DNA of 7,372 nucleotides, from contig JBDRAU010000010.1 of the NCBI GenBank assembly GCA_043823315.1, forward strand, positions 1 through 7,372, in the 5' to 3' direction. The notes beneath the pieces are model-generated. The model saw nothing but the letters and a program-made list of their open reading frames with translations. It ran no database searches and had not been told where the DNA came from. This document shows positions 1 through 4,578 of the stretch, piece after piece. Every line of letters starts with the position of its first letter. Within the stretch, counting starts at the first letter, position 1. The position numbers and the translations under genes are program-made. This stretch comes from JBDRAU01 sp043823315 (GTDB lineage Bacteria > Patescibacteriota > UBA1384 > DTJR01).

Positions 1-1
1 T

Positions 2-472
2 AACTTAATGGATGTGATTTTCGGCTCCGGCGCTTCGAGCCGCCTCAATATCGAGCTAAGAGAAAAACGGGGACTCGGATATGACATCGGCTCGGGAATT
101 AACGCATTTTTGGATTGCGGAAGTTTTTATATCTACGGCGGGGTCAAGAAACAAAACCTCGAGAAAACGATCGATCTAGCCACCAAAGAAGCTCTCAAAT
201 TTGCAAGCGAAGGGCCGAGCGACGAGGAGCTCAAGCGCGCCAAGGGCAACATCAGGGGCTCAATCGCGAGAAGCATGGAAAGTTCGCCTTCGATCGCCGA
301 TTATTTATCGAGCTCGCTGTATTGGCACGAAGAAATTCTGCCAATCAATGAGATTATTTCAAGATATGAAGCGGTCACAAAAGAAGAAATCCAAAAGCTG
401 GCAGGTGAGATTTTTGTAAAAGAAAAGGCGATAATTTCGGTTGTAGGACCTAGGGAATATAAATTGTCTTAG
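2..472 (+). CDS. M16-family zinc peptidase, C-terminal part (5' end outside window)
   Basis: This is the last 156 codons of a larger gene; the frame is open to the left edge, so the ATG at position 8 is probably internal. The motif GSGASSRLNIELREKRGLGY is the hallmark of the second (non-catalytic) lobe of M16 peptidases (mitochondrial processing peptidase/PqqL/YmxG type), where G-x-SSRL-x-x-E-x-REK-x-GL-x-Y is conserved. The metal-binding HxxEH motif belongs to the first lobe and would lie upstream of the window, so catalytic competence cannot be judged here. The tail EEIQKLAGEIFVKEKAIISVVGP is the usual C-terminal strand-helix-strand end of the family. Members clip unfolded peptides in a clamshell chamber and may be cytoplasmic or envelope-associated. 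The stop TAG (470-472) lies inside the loop of the terminator hairpin. Family assignment is firm; the exact substrate is unknown. Confidence 0.9.
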   Translation, partial: NLMDVIFGSGASSRLNIELREKRGLGYDIGSGINAFLDCGSFYIYGGVKKQNLEKTIDLATKEALKFASEGPSDEELKRAKGNIRGSIARSMESSPSIADYLSSSLYWHEEILPINEIISRYEAVTKEEIQKLAGEIFVKEKAIISVVGPREYKLS

Positions 473-498
473 CACAATTTATATTTATTTTTTATTTA
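456..498 (+). terminator. Hairpin terminator of the M16 peptidase gene, overlapping its stop codon
   Basis: A perfect 12-bp inverted repeat (AATATAAATTGT at 456-467, ACAATTTATATT at 474-485) encloses the 6-nt loop CTTAGC and is followed by a T-rich run (486-498). The stop codon TAG sits within the loop, so the last codons of the gene form the left arm. The stem is AT-rich, hence only moderately stable, but the geometry and T run fit a Rho-independent terminator. Confidence 0.65.
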
Positions 499-540
499 TT
501 ATTTTCCATTTTTTATTGATTGATCAATTTATTTATTGTG

Positions 541-579
541 TCATTGCGATTCTTTGTATGTCAAAGGAGAAGCAATCTA
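541..579. repeat. Palindromic intergenic repeat (TCATTGCGA...GAAGCAATCT type)
   Basis: The outer arms ATTGC (543-547) and GCAAT (572-576) and an inner stem CTTTG/CAAAG form a short imperfect palindrome. The ends TCATTGCGA and GAAGCAATCT resemble a dispersed intergenic repeat I recall from uncultivated-bacteria genomes; copy number cannot be checked here. It abuts the terminator of the minus-strand GC-rich unit and therefore marks one edge of that unit. Confidence 0.5.
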
Positions 580-580
580 A

Positions 581-611
581 GAAAACAGGGCTCCGACGAA
601 TCGGAGCCCTG
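581..611 (-). terminator. Strong Rho-independent terminator of the GC-rich minus-strand unit
   Basis: Read on the minus strand, an 11-bp perfect stem CAGGGCTCCGA/TCGGAGCCCTG closes a TTCG tetraloop (UUCG, an exceptionally stable RNA loop) and is followed by TTTTC. It lies about 50 nt downstream of the TGA at 660-662. A second 6-bp hairpin (CCCTGC/GCAGGG with a 5-nt loop, 627-643) sits between stop codon and terminator. The orientation assigns it to the 660-1355 gene and supports TGA as a true stop. Confidence 0.9.
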
Positions 612-659
612 TGAGTACATTCTTGCCCCTGCCTCCTGCAGGGACTTGGTGCGGCTGTG

Positions 660-1355
660 TCAGCCGGTGCCGGTGTTGGCCTGCACGGGTTCAGCTTCGG
701 GCACCCTGCCCTCGACGAGATGCTCGAGAGCCGGGGCCTCCGGCTGCGGGATGATGGCGGCGATGCCATCGTCGCGCGCCTGCTCGACGAGGTCCTCCCC
801 GACCTCGGAGAGCTTCTCGACGAGGTAGGCGACTAGCGCCTCGCCGCGCGCCCGTTTGATCGCCTCGATGGCCTCTGCCTTGGCGGCCTTGGCCGCCTCC
901 TCCTGCGCGCCGATCAGGGGGTTTAGCCCTTGGGCCAGCACGTAGCTGGCCACCTGCGCCTCGTCCGCGCCGTCGATCTCGGTCGCTAATGCGATCAGCG
1001 GCCGGAGCCAGTCAGCGACCGGCTTCAGGAGCTCCTTCAGCTCCCCGTTGCCGTTGGTCGTCGGAGCGGGTTCAGTGGTCGGAGTCGGGGCCGATGCCGG
1101 ACCAGGTGCGACATTCTCAGCGAGGCCTTGCACGTTTTCCGCACCGCGTACCAACCACCTCGCCACTCCTCGATTCGCCCTGTCGGGGTGGTCAACCATG
1201 TTGACCACAACGACGACCTCGGCACCGATGGGCGCCACCTCGCGCAGTTTGCTGGCAGCAGCCTTGTCAAACTCCACGTGGTTCCCAGCCTGCACCTTCC
1301 CCTTCGCCGTCCCCTTCTGTGTCACCACTACCGTCACATGGATTCCGTCCACCAT
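660..1355 (-). CDS. GC-rich orphan gene: unrecognised 231-residue Ala-rich helical protein
   Basis: I do not recognise this protein. The chosen start (ATG at 1353-1355) gives MVDGIHVTVVVTQKG and has GAGGAG nine nucleotides upstream. The ATG at 1376 has no Shine-Dalgarno, and the one at 1475 lies upstream of the predicted promoter, so both are less likely. Three parts are visible: residues 1-80, beta-rich with a strongly hydrophobic strand (AEVVVVVNMVD, 45-55); residues 82-104, a Pro/Thr/Gly-rich linker; and residues 105-200, almost wholly helical, including a long amphipathic Ala/Glu/Lys segment (149-193). The end is acidic and low in complexity. There is no signal peptide or obvious membrane span, so a soluble cytoplasmic protein is likely. 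The coding sequence is about 65-70% GC in sampled lines against roughly 42-47% in neighbours. With its own promoter and terminator it is monocistronic. Being real is supported by long open frame, SD, promoter and terminator; function is unknown. Confidence 0.75.
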   Translation of the reverse strand: MVDGIHVTVVVTQKGTAKGKVQAGNHVEFDKAAASKLREVAPIGAEVVVVVNMVDHPDRANRGVARWLVRGAENVQGLAENVAPGPASAPTPTTEPAPTTNGNGELKELLKPVADWLRPLIALATEIDGADEAQVASYVLAQGLNPLIGAQEEAAKAAKAEAIEAIKRARGEALVAYLVEKLSEVGEDLVEQARDDGIAAIIPQPEAPALEHLVEGRVPEAEPVQANTGTG

Positions 1356-1364
1356 CCTGACCAG

Positions 1365-1370
1365 CTCCTC
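1365..1370 (-). promoter_or_regulatory. Shine-Dalgarno GAGGAG that decides the start of the 660-1355 gene
   Basis: GAGGAG on the minus strand lies 9 nt before ATG 1353-1355. It would be inside the coding sequence if translation began at 1376, which has no SD of its own. Confidence 0.55.
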
Positions 1371-1376
1371 GTACAT

Positions 1377-1427
1377 CAGATTTACATCAGGTACAACTTC
1401 GCTCCGAGTAAAATCTGCGGAGACGAA
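1377..1427 (-). promoter_or_regulatory. Folded 5' leader with loop complementary to the segment before the start region
   Basis: On the minus strand, the first transcribed bases can form a hairpin: TTCG-(T)-CTCCG pairs with CGGAG-CGAA, 9 bp with one bulge, around an 11-nt loop. Ten of the loop bases (CAGATTTTAC, 1417-1408) are complementary, with one bulged T, to GTAAATCTG (1385-1377), which ends directly at the upstream ATG and lies 6 nt before the GAGGAG. The RNA can therefore form a loop-downstream pseudoknot or switch between two stems. What is seen is the complementarity; any regulatory effect is inference. Confidence 0.5.
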
Positions 1428-1433
1428 TAGAGA

Positions 1434-1462
1434 AATGTAGCACATTTTGGGGCAAATGTCAA
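1434..1462 (-). promoter_or_regulatory. Sigma-70-type promoter of the GC-rich minus-strand unit
   Basis: On the minus strand, a -35 box TTGACA (1457-1462, perfect) and a -10 box TACATT (1434-1439) are separated by exactly 17 nt, with TGTGC immediately before the -10 box (extended -10 TGC). The predicted start of transcription is near 1427, about 70 nt before the chosen ATG. The sequence closely matches the promoter at 4278-4306. Confidence 0.8.
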
Positions 1463-1470
1463 CTGCAAAT

Positions 1471-1552
1471 GACATTCTGAGCTCGCGAAGAGTCCCCCAT
1501 GAATATGGGTTCTGGCATTCGCCAGAGATCCTTCGTAAAAACTCAGGATGAC
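1471..1552. repeat. Cloverleaf-like palindromic intergenic repeat
   Basis: Imperfect outer arms (GACATTCTGAG...CGAAG at 1471-1490; CTTCG...CTCAGGATGAC at 1531-1552) enclose two perfect small hairpins: CCCAT-GAAT-ATGGG (1496-1509) and TCTGGC-ATTC-GCCAGA (1511-1526). The arm ends resemble the TCATTCTGAG/CTCAGGATGA class of dispersed palindromic repeats. It separates the -35 box of the GC-rich unit (1457-1462) from the end of the wecA-like gene (1579) and may act as an RNA processing or termination structure for that gene. No transposase is present. Confidence 0.6.
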
Positions 1553-1578
1553 GTAAATTCGGTAAAAATGAAATTGCT

Positions 1579-2676
1579 TTAGGACACTTTTTTGTTTTTT
1601 AGATCAAGTGAAATAAACATTATTAGAGTCAAAATCGTCAAAACGCCAAGCGTGATCAGTTTTAATTTTGGTTCTAAATAAAGCGCCGATAAACCGAAGG
1701 CGAGTGAGAACAAAATGATAACAAAAAGAGTAGCGCTTTTCGAAAGTCCGGCGCGCAGAAATCGGTGGTGAAGATGGGTTTGGTCGGCCGAAGTGAAGGG
1801 GTTTTTGCCCTTGATAAGCCGTTTTACAATTACATAGATCGCATCAATTATGGCAATTGCAAAAACCAGAAAAACGGTCGCTAATTTTCCACCCGAGATA
1901 AAAGTTAAAACCGCCAAGATGAGCCCCAAAAACATGCTGCCCGTATCGCCCAAAAATATCTTTGCATTCGGCAAATTGAAAAATAAAAAGCCAAAAATCG
2001 CTCCGGCAAAAACGCTGGCTAAAATGGCCACGGCAGTTTGTCCCATTTGAAAACTCAAAATCGCCAAAATCACCGCCGCCACAAAGCTCAAAGAACCCGA
2101 GAGTCCGTCGAGTCCGTCGATGAAGTTGGTCGCATTGGTCATAAGCAATACCCACCCAATCAGCAAAAGATCGGCCCAGAAGACGAAATGAAAAACATTG
2201 GCGCCGATTTGAACAGGATATGAAATCGTATCGAGAGGAATTACCAAGCCAAAGGGGTTGTTGAGGTAAGTGATTCCCACTCCTGTTAAAATCAAAATCA
2301 GAGCTGTAACAATCTGAGTAGCAAATTTGAGGTATGCCGGAACGCCCTTGAAGTCGTCGTAAAGCATTACAACGGACATAAAAATAACTGCCAAAATTAT
2401 CCCCAAGAGTCGCTTATCGATTGAGAGCGAAAAGATCGCAAAGGGAAAACCCAAGTCGGTGGCGGAGGCGGAAGCAAAAATTGCATAGCCGATTATGACG
2501 AGCAAGAAGCTCAAAACAACCGCTGCGCCTCCGAGGCGGGAAATTGGTTTGCTGTGGAGGTCACGTTCTCTCGGCTGTTGCATCGCAAGAGAGTATTTCT
2601 TGGCTAATTTAAGAGCAAAATAGGACAAAATTAAAGAAATAGCAACTGCAAGCAAAAATCCTAATACTAGATTCAT
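1579..2676 (-). CDS. wecA: WecA/TagO-type polyprenyl-phosphate N-acetylhexosamine-1-phosphate transferase
   Basis: The enzyme moves a sugar-1-phosphate (typically GlcNAc-1-P) from a UDP-sugar to undecaprenyl phosphate at the inner face of the membrane, the first step of many surface-glycan or teichoic-acid-like polymers. The 365-residue polytopic protein has all family landmarks: HSKPISRLGG (41-50), the Mg-binding LYDDFKGVPAYLKF (105-118), NATNFIDGLDGLSG (181-194), FLGDTGS (241-247) and HLHHR (301-305). The last is the His-rich motif that marks WecA/TagO proteins rather than MraY, which lacks this HxHH form. About ten or eleven hydrophobic helices fit the family, and length is normal. The ATG at 2676 has no SD; the AATTAAG array lies just upstream. 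It follows ndk by 58 nt on the same strand and may be cotranscribed. Whether the donor is UDP-GlcNAc or another UDP-HexNAc cannot be read from sequence. Confidence 0.92.
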   Translation of the reverse strand: MNLVLGFLLAVAISLILSYFALKLAKKYSLAMQQPRERDLHSKPISRLGGAAVVLSFLLVIIGYAIFASASATDLGFPFAIFSLSIDKRLLGIILAVIFMSVVMLYDDFKGVPAYLKFATQIVTALILILTGVGITYLNNPFGLVIPLDTISYPVQIGANVFHFVFWADLLLIGWVLLMTNATNFIDGLDGLSGSLSFVAAVILAILSFQMGQTAVAILASVFAGAIFGFLFFNLPNAKIFLGDTGSMFLGLILAVLTFISGGKLATVFLVFAIAIIDAIYVIVKRLIKGKNPFTSADQTHLHHRFLRAGLSKSATLFVIILFSLAFGLSALYLEPKLKLITLGVLTILTLIMFISLDLKNKKVS

Positions 2677-2685
2677 TCTGTGTTG

Positions 2686-2710
2686 TTCTTAATTCTTAAT
2701 TCTTAATTCT
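2686..2710. repeat. Tandem heptamer array (TTCTTAA on plus, AATTAAG family on minus)
   Basis: Three exact copies of TTCTTAA (2686-2692, 2693-2699, 2700-2706) and a partial fourth lie immediately before the start of the wecA-like gene. On the minus strand this is AATTAAG repeated, the same unit family as the arrays at 3271-3300 and 3677-3711. Exact tandem units are prone to slippage, which would alter spacing in the 5' region of the gene. Confidence 0.8.
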
Positions 2711-2734
2711 GTATTCTAATTTGCCTGAAGCAAA

Positions 2735-3199
2735 TTATTTCCTCTCGTCAATGGCATAAACTTCGGTCCAGTCGATTTTATCCCATTCGAACAGTTCGCT
2801 CTCGGTAAAGAATCTCTTGATTTCAGCTTTGGCGTTCTCCTCGGAATCAGAAGCATGCACGATGTTGTTTGATTGGCTCATCGAGTAATCGCCCCTGATT
2901 GTGCCCGGTGTCGCCTCGACGCCGTAGGTTTGCCCTGCTAGAACTCTGGTTACGTCGATTGCCCGATTGCCCTCCAAAATAATTAAAATGCTCGGGGCAT
3001 GTTTCATAAAATCAACCAGATCCTTGAAAAATGGTTTTTCCTTGTGATGAGCGTAGTGCTCCTCCAGCTCTTTGTCTTCGAGATACTTCATTTTCATGGC
3101 AACAATTTTAAGCCCTTTTTGCTCAAAGCGCTTAATCACATCGCCCGTCAAACCTCGGTTAACGGCATCCGGTTTTACAATAACTAATGTTTTTTCCAT
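2735..3199 (-). CDS. ndk: Nucleoside diphosphate kinase
   Basis: NDK transfers the gamma-phosphate of ATP to (d)NDPs through a phosphohistidine and balances nucleoside triphosphate pools in the cytoplasm. The 154-residue sequence is full length for the family, slightly longer than the usual 135-150 because of a C-terminal extension (SELFEWDKIDWTEVYAIDERK) typical of longer bacterial and archaeal forms. Visible landmarks are TLVIVKPDAV (4-13), the Kpn-loop region around 90-105 (GQTYGVEATPGTIRGDY) and the active-site motif NNIVHASDSEENA with catalytic His115; Ala replaces the more usual Gly after the His (HASDS), as in many NDKs. AAAGGAG lies 7 nt before the ATG, and a promoter lies just upstream, so it is expressed independently of the four-helix-bundle gene behind it. 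It precedes the wecA-like gene and may drive it. Confidence 0.97.
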   Translation of the reverse strand: MEKTLVIVKPDAVNRGLTGDVIKRFEQKGLKIVAMKMKYLEDKELEEHYAHHKEKPFFKDLVDFMKHAPSILIILEGNRAIDVTRVLAGQTYGVEATPGTIRGDYSMSQSNNIVHASDSEENAKAEIKRFFTESELFEWDKIDWTEVYAIDERK

Positions 3200-3206
3200 A
3201 TATTTA

Positions 3207-3254
3207 CTCCTTTAGTGTTACTGTCAGTATAGCTTTTTTTACTCCTAGAGACAA
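3207..3254 (-). promoter_or_regulatory. Promoter and ribosome binding site of ndk
   Basis: On the minus strand, TTGTCT (3249-3254) and TATACT (3226-3231) are 17 nt apart, followed about 15 nt later by AAAGGAG (3207-3213), 7 nt before the ATG. The -10 box is 5/6 to consensus and the -35 box weaker. The short leader has no notable structure. Confidence 0.6.
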
Positions 3255-3270
3255 GCTCTTTGTGGAAGGG

Positions 3271-3300
3271 AATAAAGAATCAGGAATCAAGAATTAAGAA
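3271..3300. repeat. Degenerate heptamer array downstream of the four-helix-bundle gene
   Basis: Four 7-nt units AATAAAG, AATCAGG, AATCAAG, AATTAAG plus AA run up to the stop codon of the gene at 3302. The unit matches, in inverted orientation, the array on the other side of that gene (3677-3711), so the gene is bracketed by low-complexity inverted repeats. Confidence 0.75.
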
Positions 3301-3301
3301 A

Positions 3302-3670
3302 TTAGACACGCTTTCTAGAGGACTTTATCAGTCCGTTCAATAACTTGTGAACCTTGATCGAGATTTCGCTTAATCTCATAAATTTGTCTCGGGAGATATA
3401 ACTTAAATCTCGGGAAACTAACAGCTGGTTTTGAAGTTCAGTAACAGATCCTAGCGCCATAAAATAAAAATGAATTTTGTCTTTATAACTCCGGCGGCTG
3501 AACCCTTCGGCAATATTTGAAGTAACCGAAACAGCTGCGCGTCTTATCTGGGAAGTTAAACAAAATGATTCTTCTTTCGGAAAAGTAGCAGTTAATTTGT
3601 AAATTTCAAGCACCAGCTTATGTCCCTCTCTCCATGCTTCTAGATCTGTAAAAGAGATGATTTTCGCCAT
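3302..3670 (-). CDS. Four-helix-bundle protein (23S rRNA intervening-sequence/S23 family)
   Basis: The 122-residue protein matches the small all-helical family first known from open reading frames in intervening sequences of 23S rRNA genes and related to the Avd accessory protein of diversity-generating retroelements. Typical features are the N-terminal FTDLEAWREGHKLVLEIY (7-24), the TATFPKEESF turn (27-36), QIRRAAVSV (41-49) and NIAEGFSRR (52-60), followed by two further helices. Family members form pentameric bundles with a basic surface that can bind nucleic acid; the cellular role of stand-alone copies is not established. It starts 15 nt after the PH-domain gene stop and has no SD, so translation may depend on readthrough coupling. 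Period-7 arrays flank it on both sides. No reverse transcriptase or 23S rRNA is in view. Family assignment is strong. Confidence 0.93.
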   Translation of the reverse strand: MAKIISFTDLEAWREGHKLVLEIYKLTATFPKEESFCLTSQIRRAAVSVTSNIAEGFSRRSYKDKIHFYFMALGSVTELQNQLLVSRDLSYISRDKFMRLSEISIKVHKLLNGLIKSSRKRV

Positions 3671-3676
3671 TTACTG

Positions 3677-3711
3677 CTTTATTCTTTATTCTTTATTCTT
3701 AATTCTTTCTT
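3677..3711. repeat. Heptamer array between PH-domain and four-helix-bundle genes
   Basis: On the plus strand, three exact copies of CTTTATT (3677-3697) are followed by CTTAATT and CTTTCTT; on the minus strand this is AATAAAG/AATTAAG. It overlaps the last nine codons and stop of the PH-domain gene, so part of the array is translated (KEERIKNKE tail). Confidence 0.8.
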
Positions 3712-4180
3712 CTTTGTCTAGGATTTTCTGCTGGACGAGGTAGGGATGCGGAACATTTTTTAACCTCATCGCGGTTCCCGATCCCGAGGTTTGAATTTCA
3801 ACGATACCGAAATCAAACATCATTTGAAAAAGTCCCTTTTTGGTGTGCGAGACGTTTTGAATATTGTGAAGCGGAAGCTCGTTGATCGAGCGCATAAAAA
3901 GCTTGGATTGGTCAATAGAGAGGATCCGTTCGTTCGTCAAAATGTAAATTGTCGAGATGTAGAGATAGATTTGAAGTAGAAGATAAAAAACTCCGACACA
4001 GATAAAGACAATCAGGAATTGGTCTGCCCATGACGGATTAGGATAGGCTAGCGGGATGGAGCCGATCAGGATAATGGCGGCGAAAATGAATCCGGCGCGG
4101 GTCATTATAAAAACGTGTCCCCGCCAGAGCGAGATAATCTTTTCACCTTCCTTTTGTCCGTCGAAAGAAACAATATTCAT
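3686..4180 (-). CDS. Membrane protein with bacterial PH domain (YdbS/bPH_2-like)
   Basis: The 164-residue protein has two hydrophobic spans (about 28-46 and 54-75) followed by a bacterial pleckstrin-homology-like domain (about 77-150). The domain begins with TIYILTNERILSID, includes the ELPLHNIQNVSHTKKGLF segment typical of the DUF304/bPH_2 family, and carries FGIVEIQTSGSG. Such proteins are anchored in the cytoplasmic membrane with the PH domain inside; their function is mostly unknown. The C-terminal residues KEERIKNKE are encoded by the flanking heptamer array, so the tail length is probably not functionally fixed. The ATG at 4180 lacks an SD. It is the first gene of the minus-strand block and is followed after 15 nt by the four-helix-bundle gene. 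I see no convincing promoter upstream, though the inverted repeat 4182-4268 occupies that space. Confidence 0.85.
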   Translation of the reverse strand: MNIVSFDGQKEGEKIISLWRGHVFIMTRAGFIFAAIILIGSIPLAYPNPSWADQFLIVFICVGVFYLLLQIYLYISTIYILTNERILSIDQSKLFMRSINELPLHNIQNVSHTKKGLFQMMFDFGIVEIQTSGSGTAMRLKNVPHPYLVQQKILDKEERIKNKE

Positions 4181-4181
4181 A

Positions 4182-4268
4182 AAACTACGAATATACTAAT
4201 CTAGCTAATTTACTAATCGTCCATGATATCCCATTCGTACATTCGGTAAATTCGTATATTAGTAGTTT
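4182..4268. repeat. Long imperfect inverted repeat with 19-nt arms
   Basis: Left arm AAACTACGAATATACTAAT (4182-4200) and right arm ATTCGTATATTAGTAGTTT (4250-4268) pair at 17 of 19 positions across a 49-nt spacer. The spacer itself repeats the short words CTAAT, TACTAAT and ATTCGTA. It separates the divergent PH-domain gene and the promoter at 4278, and so marks the left edge of the plus-strand GC-rich unit. It looks like a palindromic intergenic repeat; no coding content. Confidence 0.7.
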
Positions 4269-4277
4269 ATCTCACTC

Positions 4278-4306
4278 TTGACTTTTGTGCCAATTTGTGC
4301 TATATT
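4278..4306 (+). promoter_or_regulatory. Sigma-70-type promoter of the GC-rich plus-strand unit
   Basis: TTGACT (4278-4283) and TATATT (4301-4306) are separated by exactly 17 nt, with TGTGC directly before the -10 box (extended -10). Each box is 5/6 to consensus. Transcription should start near 4313, giving a leader of about 265 nt before the ATG at 4579. Confidence 0.85.
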
Positions 4307-4312
4307 ACATTG

Positions 4313-4578
4313 TTACGCTAAAACCCAGTTAGATAGGCACGATTTCAAGGAGAAATCGGCATCTAACGGGTCAAGGGTTGGCTAATCTAACGGAGAAGCT
4401 ACCCGAAGCGCGGCATTTGATAAGGAGAAACCGCTAATCCTGAACCTGATGGACGGGTTTAGAGGAGGCGTTTGAATATAGATTTCTCTACCAAGTCAAC
4501 CTGCTCGCGTGTGCGAGGACTTGAAGAGAAAGGCGGCACCACATGGCCGCCATCGCTTGATCTAAGGAGGAATAAACG
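4313..4578 (+). ncRNA. Long structured 5' leader RNA with six consecutive hairpins
   Basis: No known riboswitch or RNA family is recognised. Hand folding gives: I, 4323-4371 (ACCC/GGGT, GTTAGAT/ATCTAAC and CGATTTC/GAAATCG with loop AAGGA); II, 4375-4404 (GGGT/ACCC and GGCT/AGCT, loop with ACGGAGA); III, 4407-4435 (GCGG/CCGC, loop with TAAGGAGA); IV, about 4443-4459 (AACC/GGTT, loop TGATGGACG); V, 4483-4531 (TTTCTCT/AGAGAAA, CAAGTC/GACTTG, CTCGC/GCGAG); VI, 4532-4551 (GGCGGC/GCCGCC). The SD AAGGAGG (4564-4570) follows unpaired, 8 nt before the ATG. Hairpins I-IV all carry GGA in or at the loop. Two tiny frames (8 codons at 4449; 5 codons at 4543) lack convincing SDs. It could be a cis-regulator, a protein-binding leader or a processed RNA. 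Confidence 0.6.

Noticed and set aside
660..662. TGA read as glycine (Gracilibacteria-type code)
   Set aside because: The TGA is followed by a perfect terminator about 50 nt later, and no other gene here contains an in-frame TGA.
1048..1440. Plus-strand open frames opposite the minus-strand orphan gene
   Set aside because: No SD, Thr/Ser/Pro-rich antisense translation, and they run through the minus-strand promoter; the minus-strand frame has matching promoter and terminator.
1377..1475. N-terminal extension of the minus-strand orphan protein from the ATG at 1475
   Set aside because: It would start upstream of the strong promoter at 1434-1462, and the extra residues show no domain character.
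3302..3670. Avd-type component of a diversity-generating retroelement
   Set aside because: The fold family is shared, but there is no reverse transcriptase, template repeat or variable repeat in the window.
2686..3711. CRISPR array from regularly repeated words
   Set aside because: The units are 7-nt direct tandems without spacers, and no cas genes are present.
4449..4475. Leader peptide frame MDGFRGGV in the long 5' leader
   Set aside because: No SD before the ATG, and its bases form hairpin IV; no repeated regulatory codons as in an attenuator peptide.
4543..4560. Five-codon frame MAAIA ending just before the SD of the exported protein gene
   Set aside because: The ATG is in a hairpin loop with only a weak purine run upstream; too short to support as a gene.
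4313..4578. Known riboswitch, RNase P RNA, tmRNA or 6S RNA in the leader
   Set aside because: I could not find conserved core motifs of these families; a covariance-model search would settle it.
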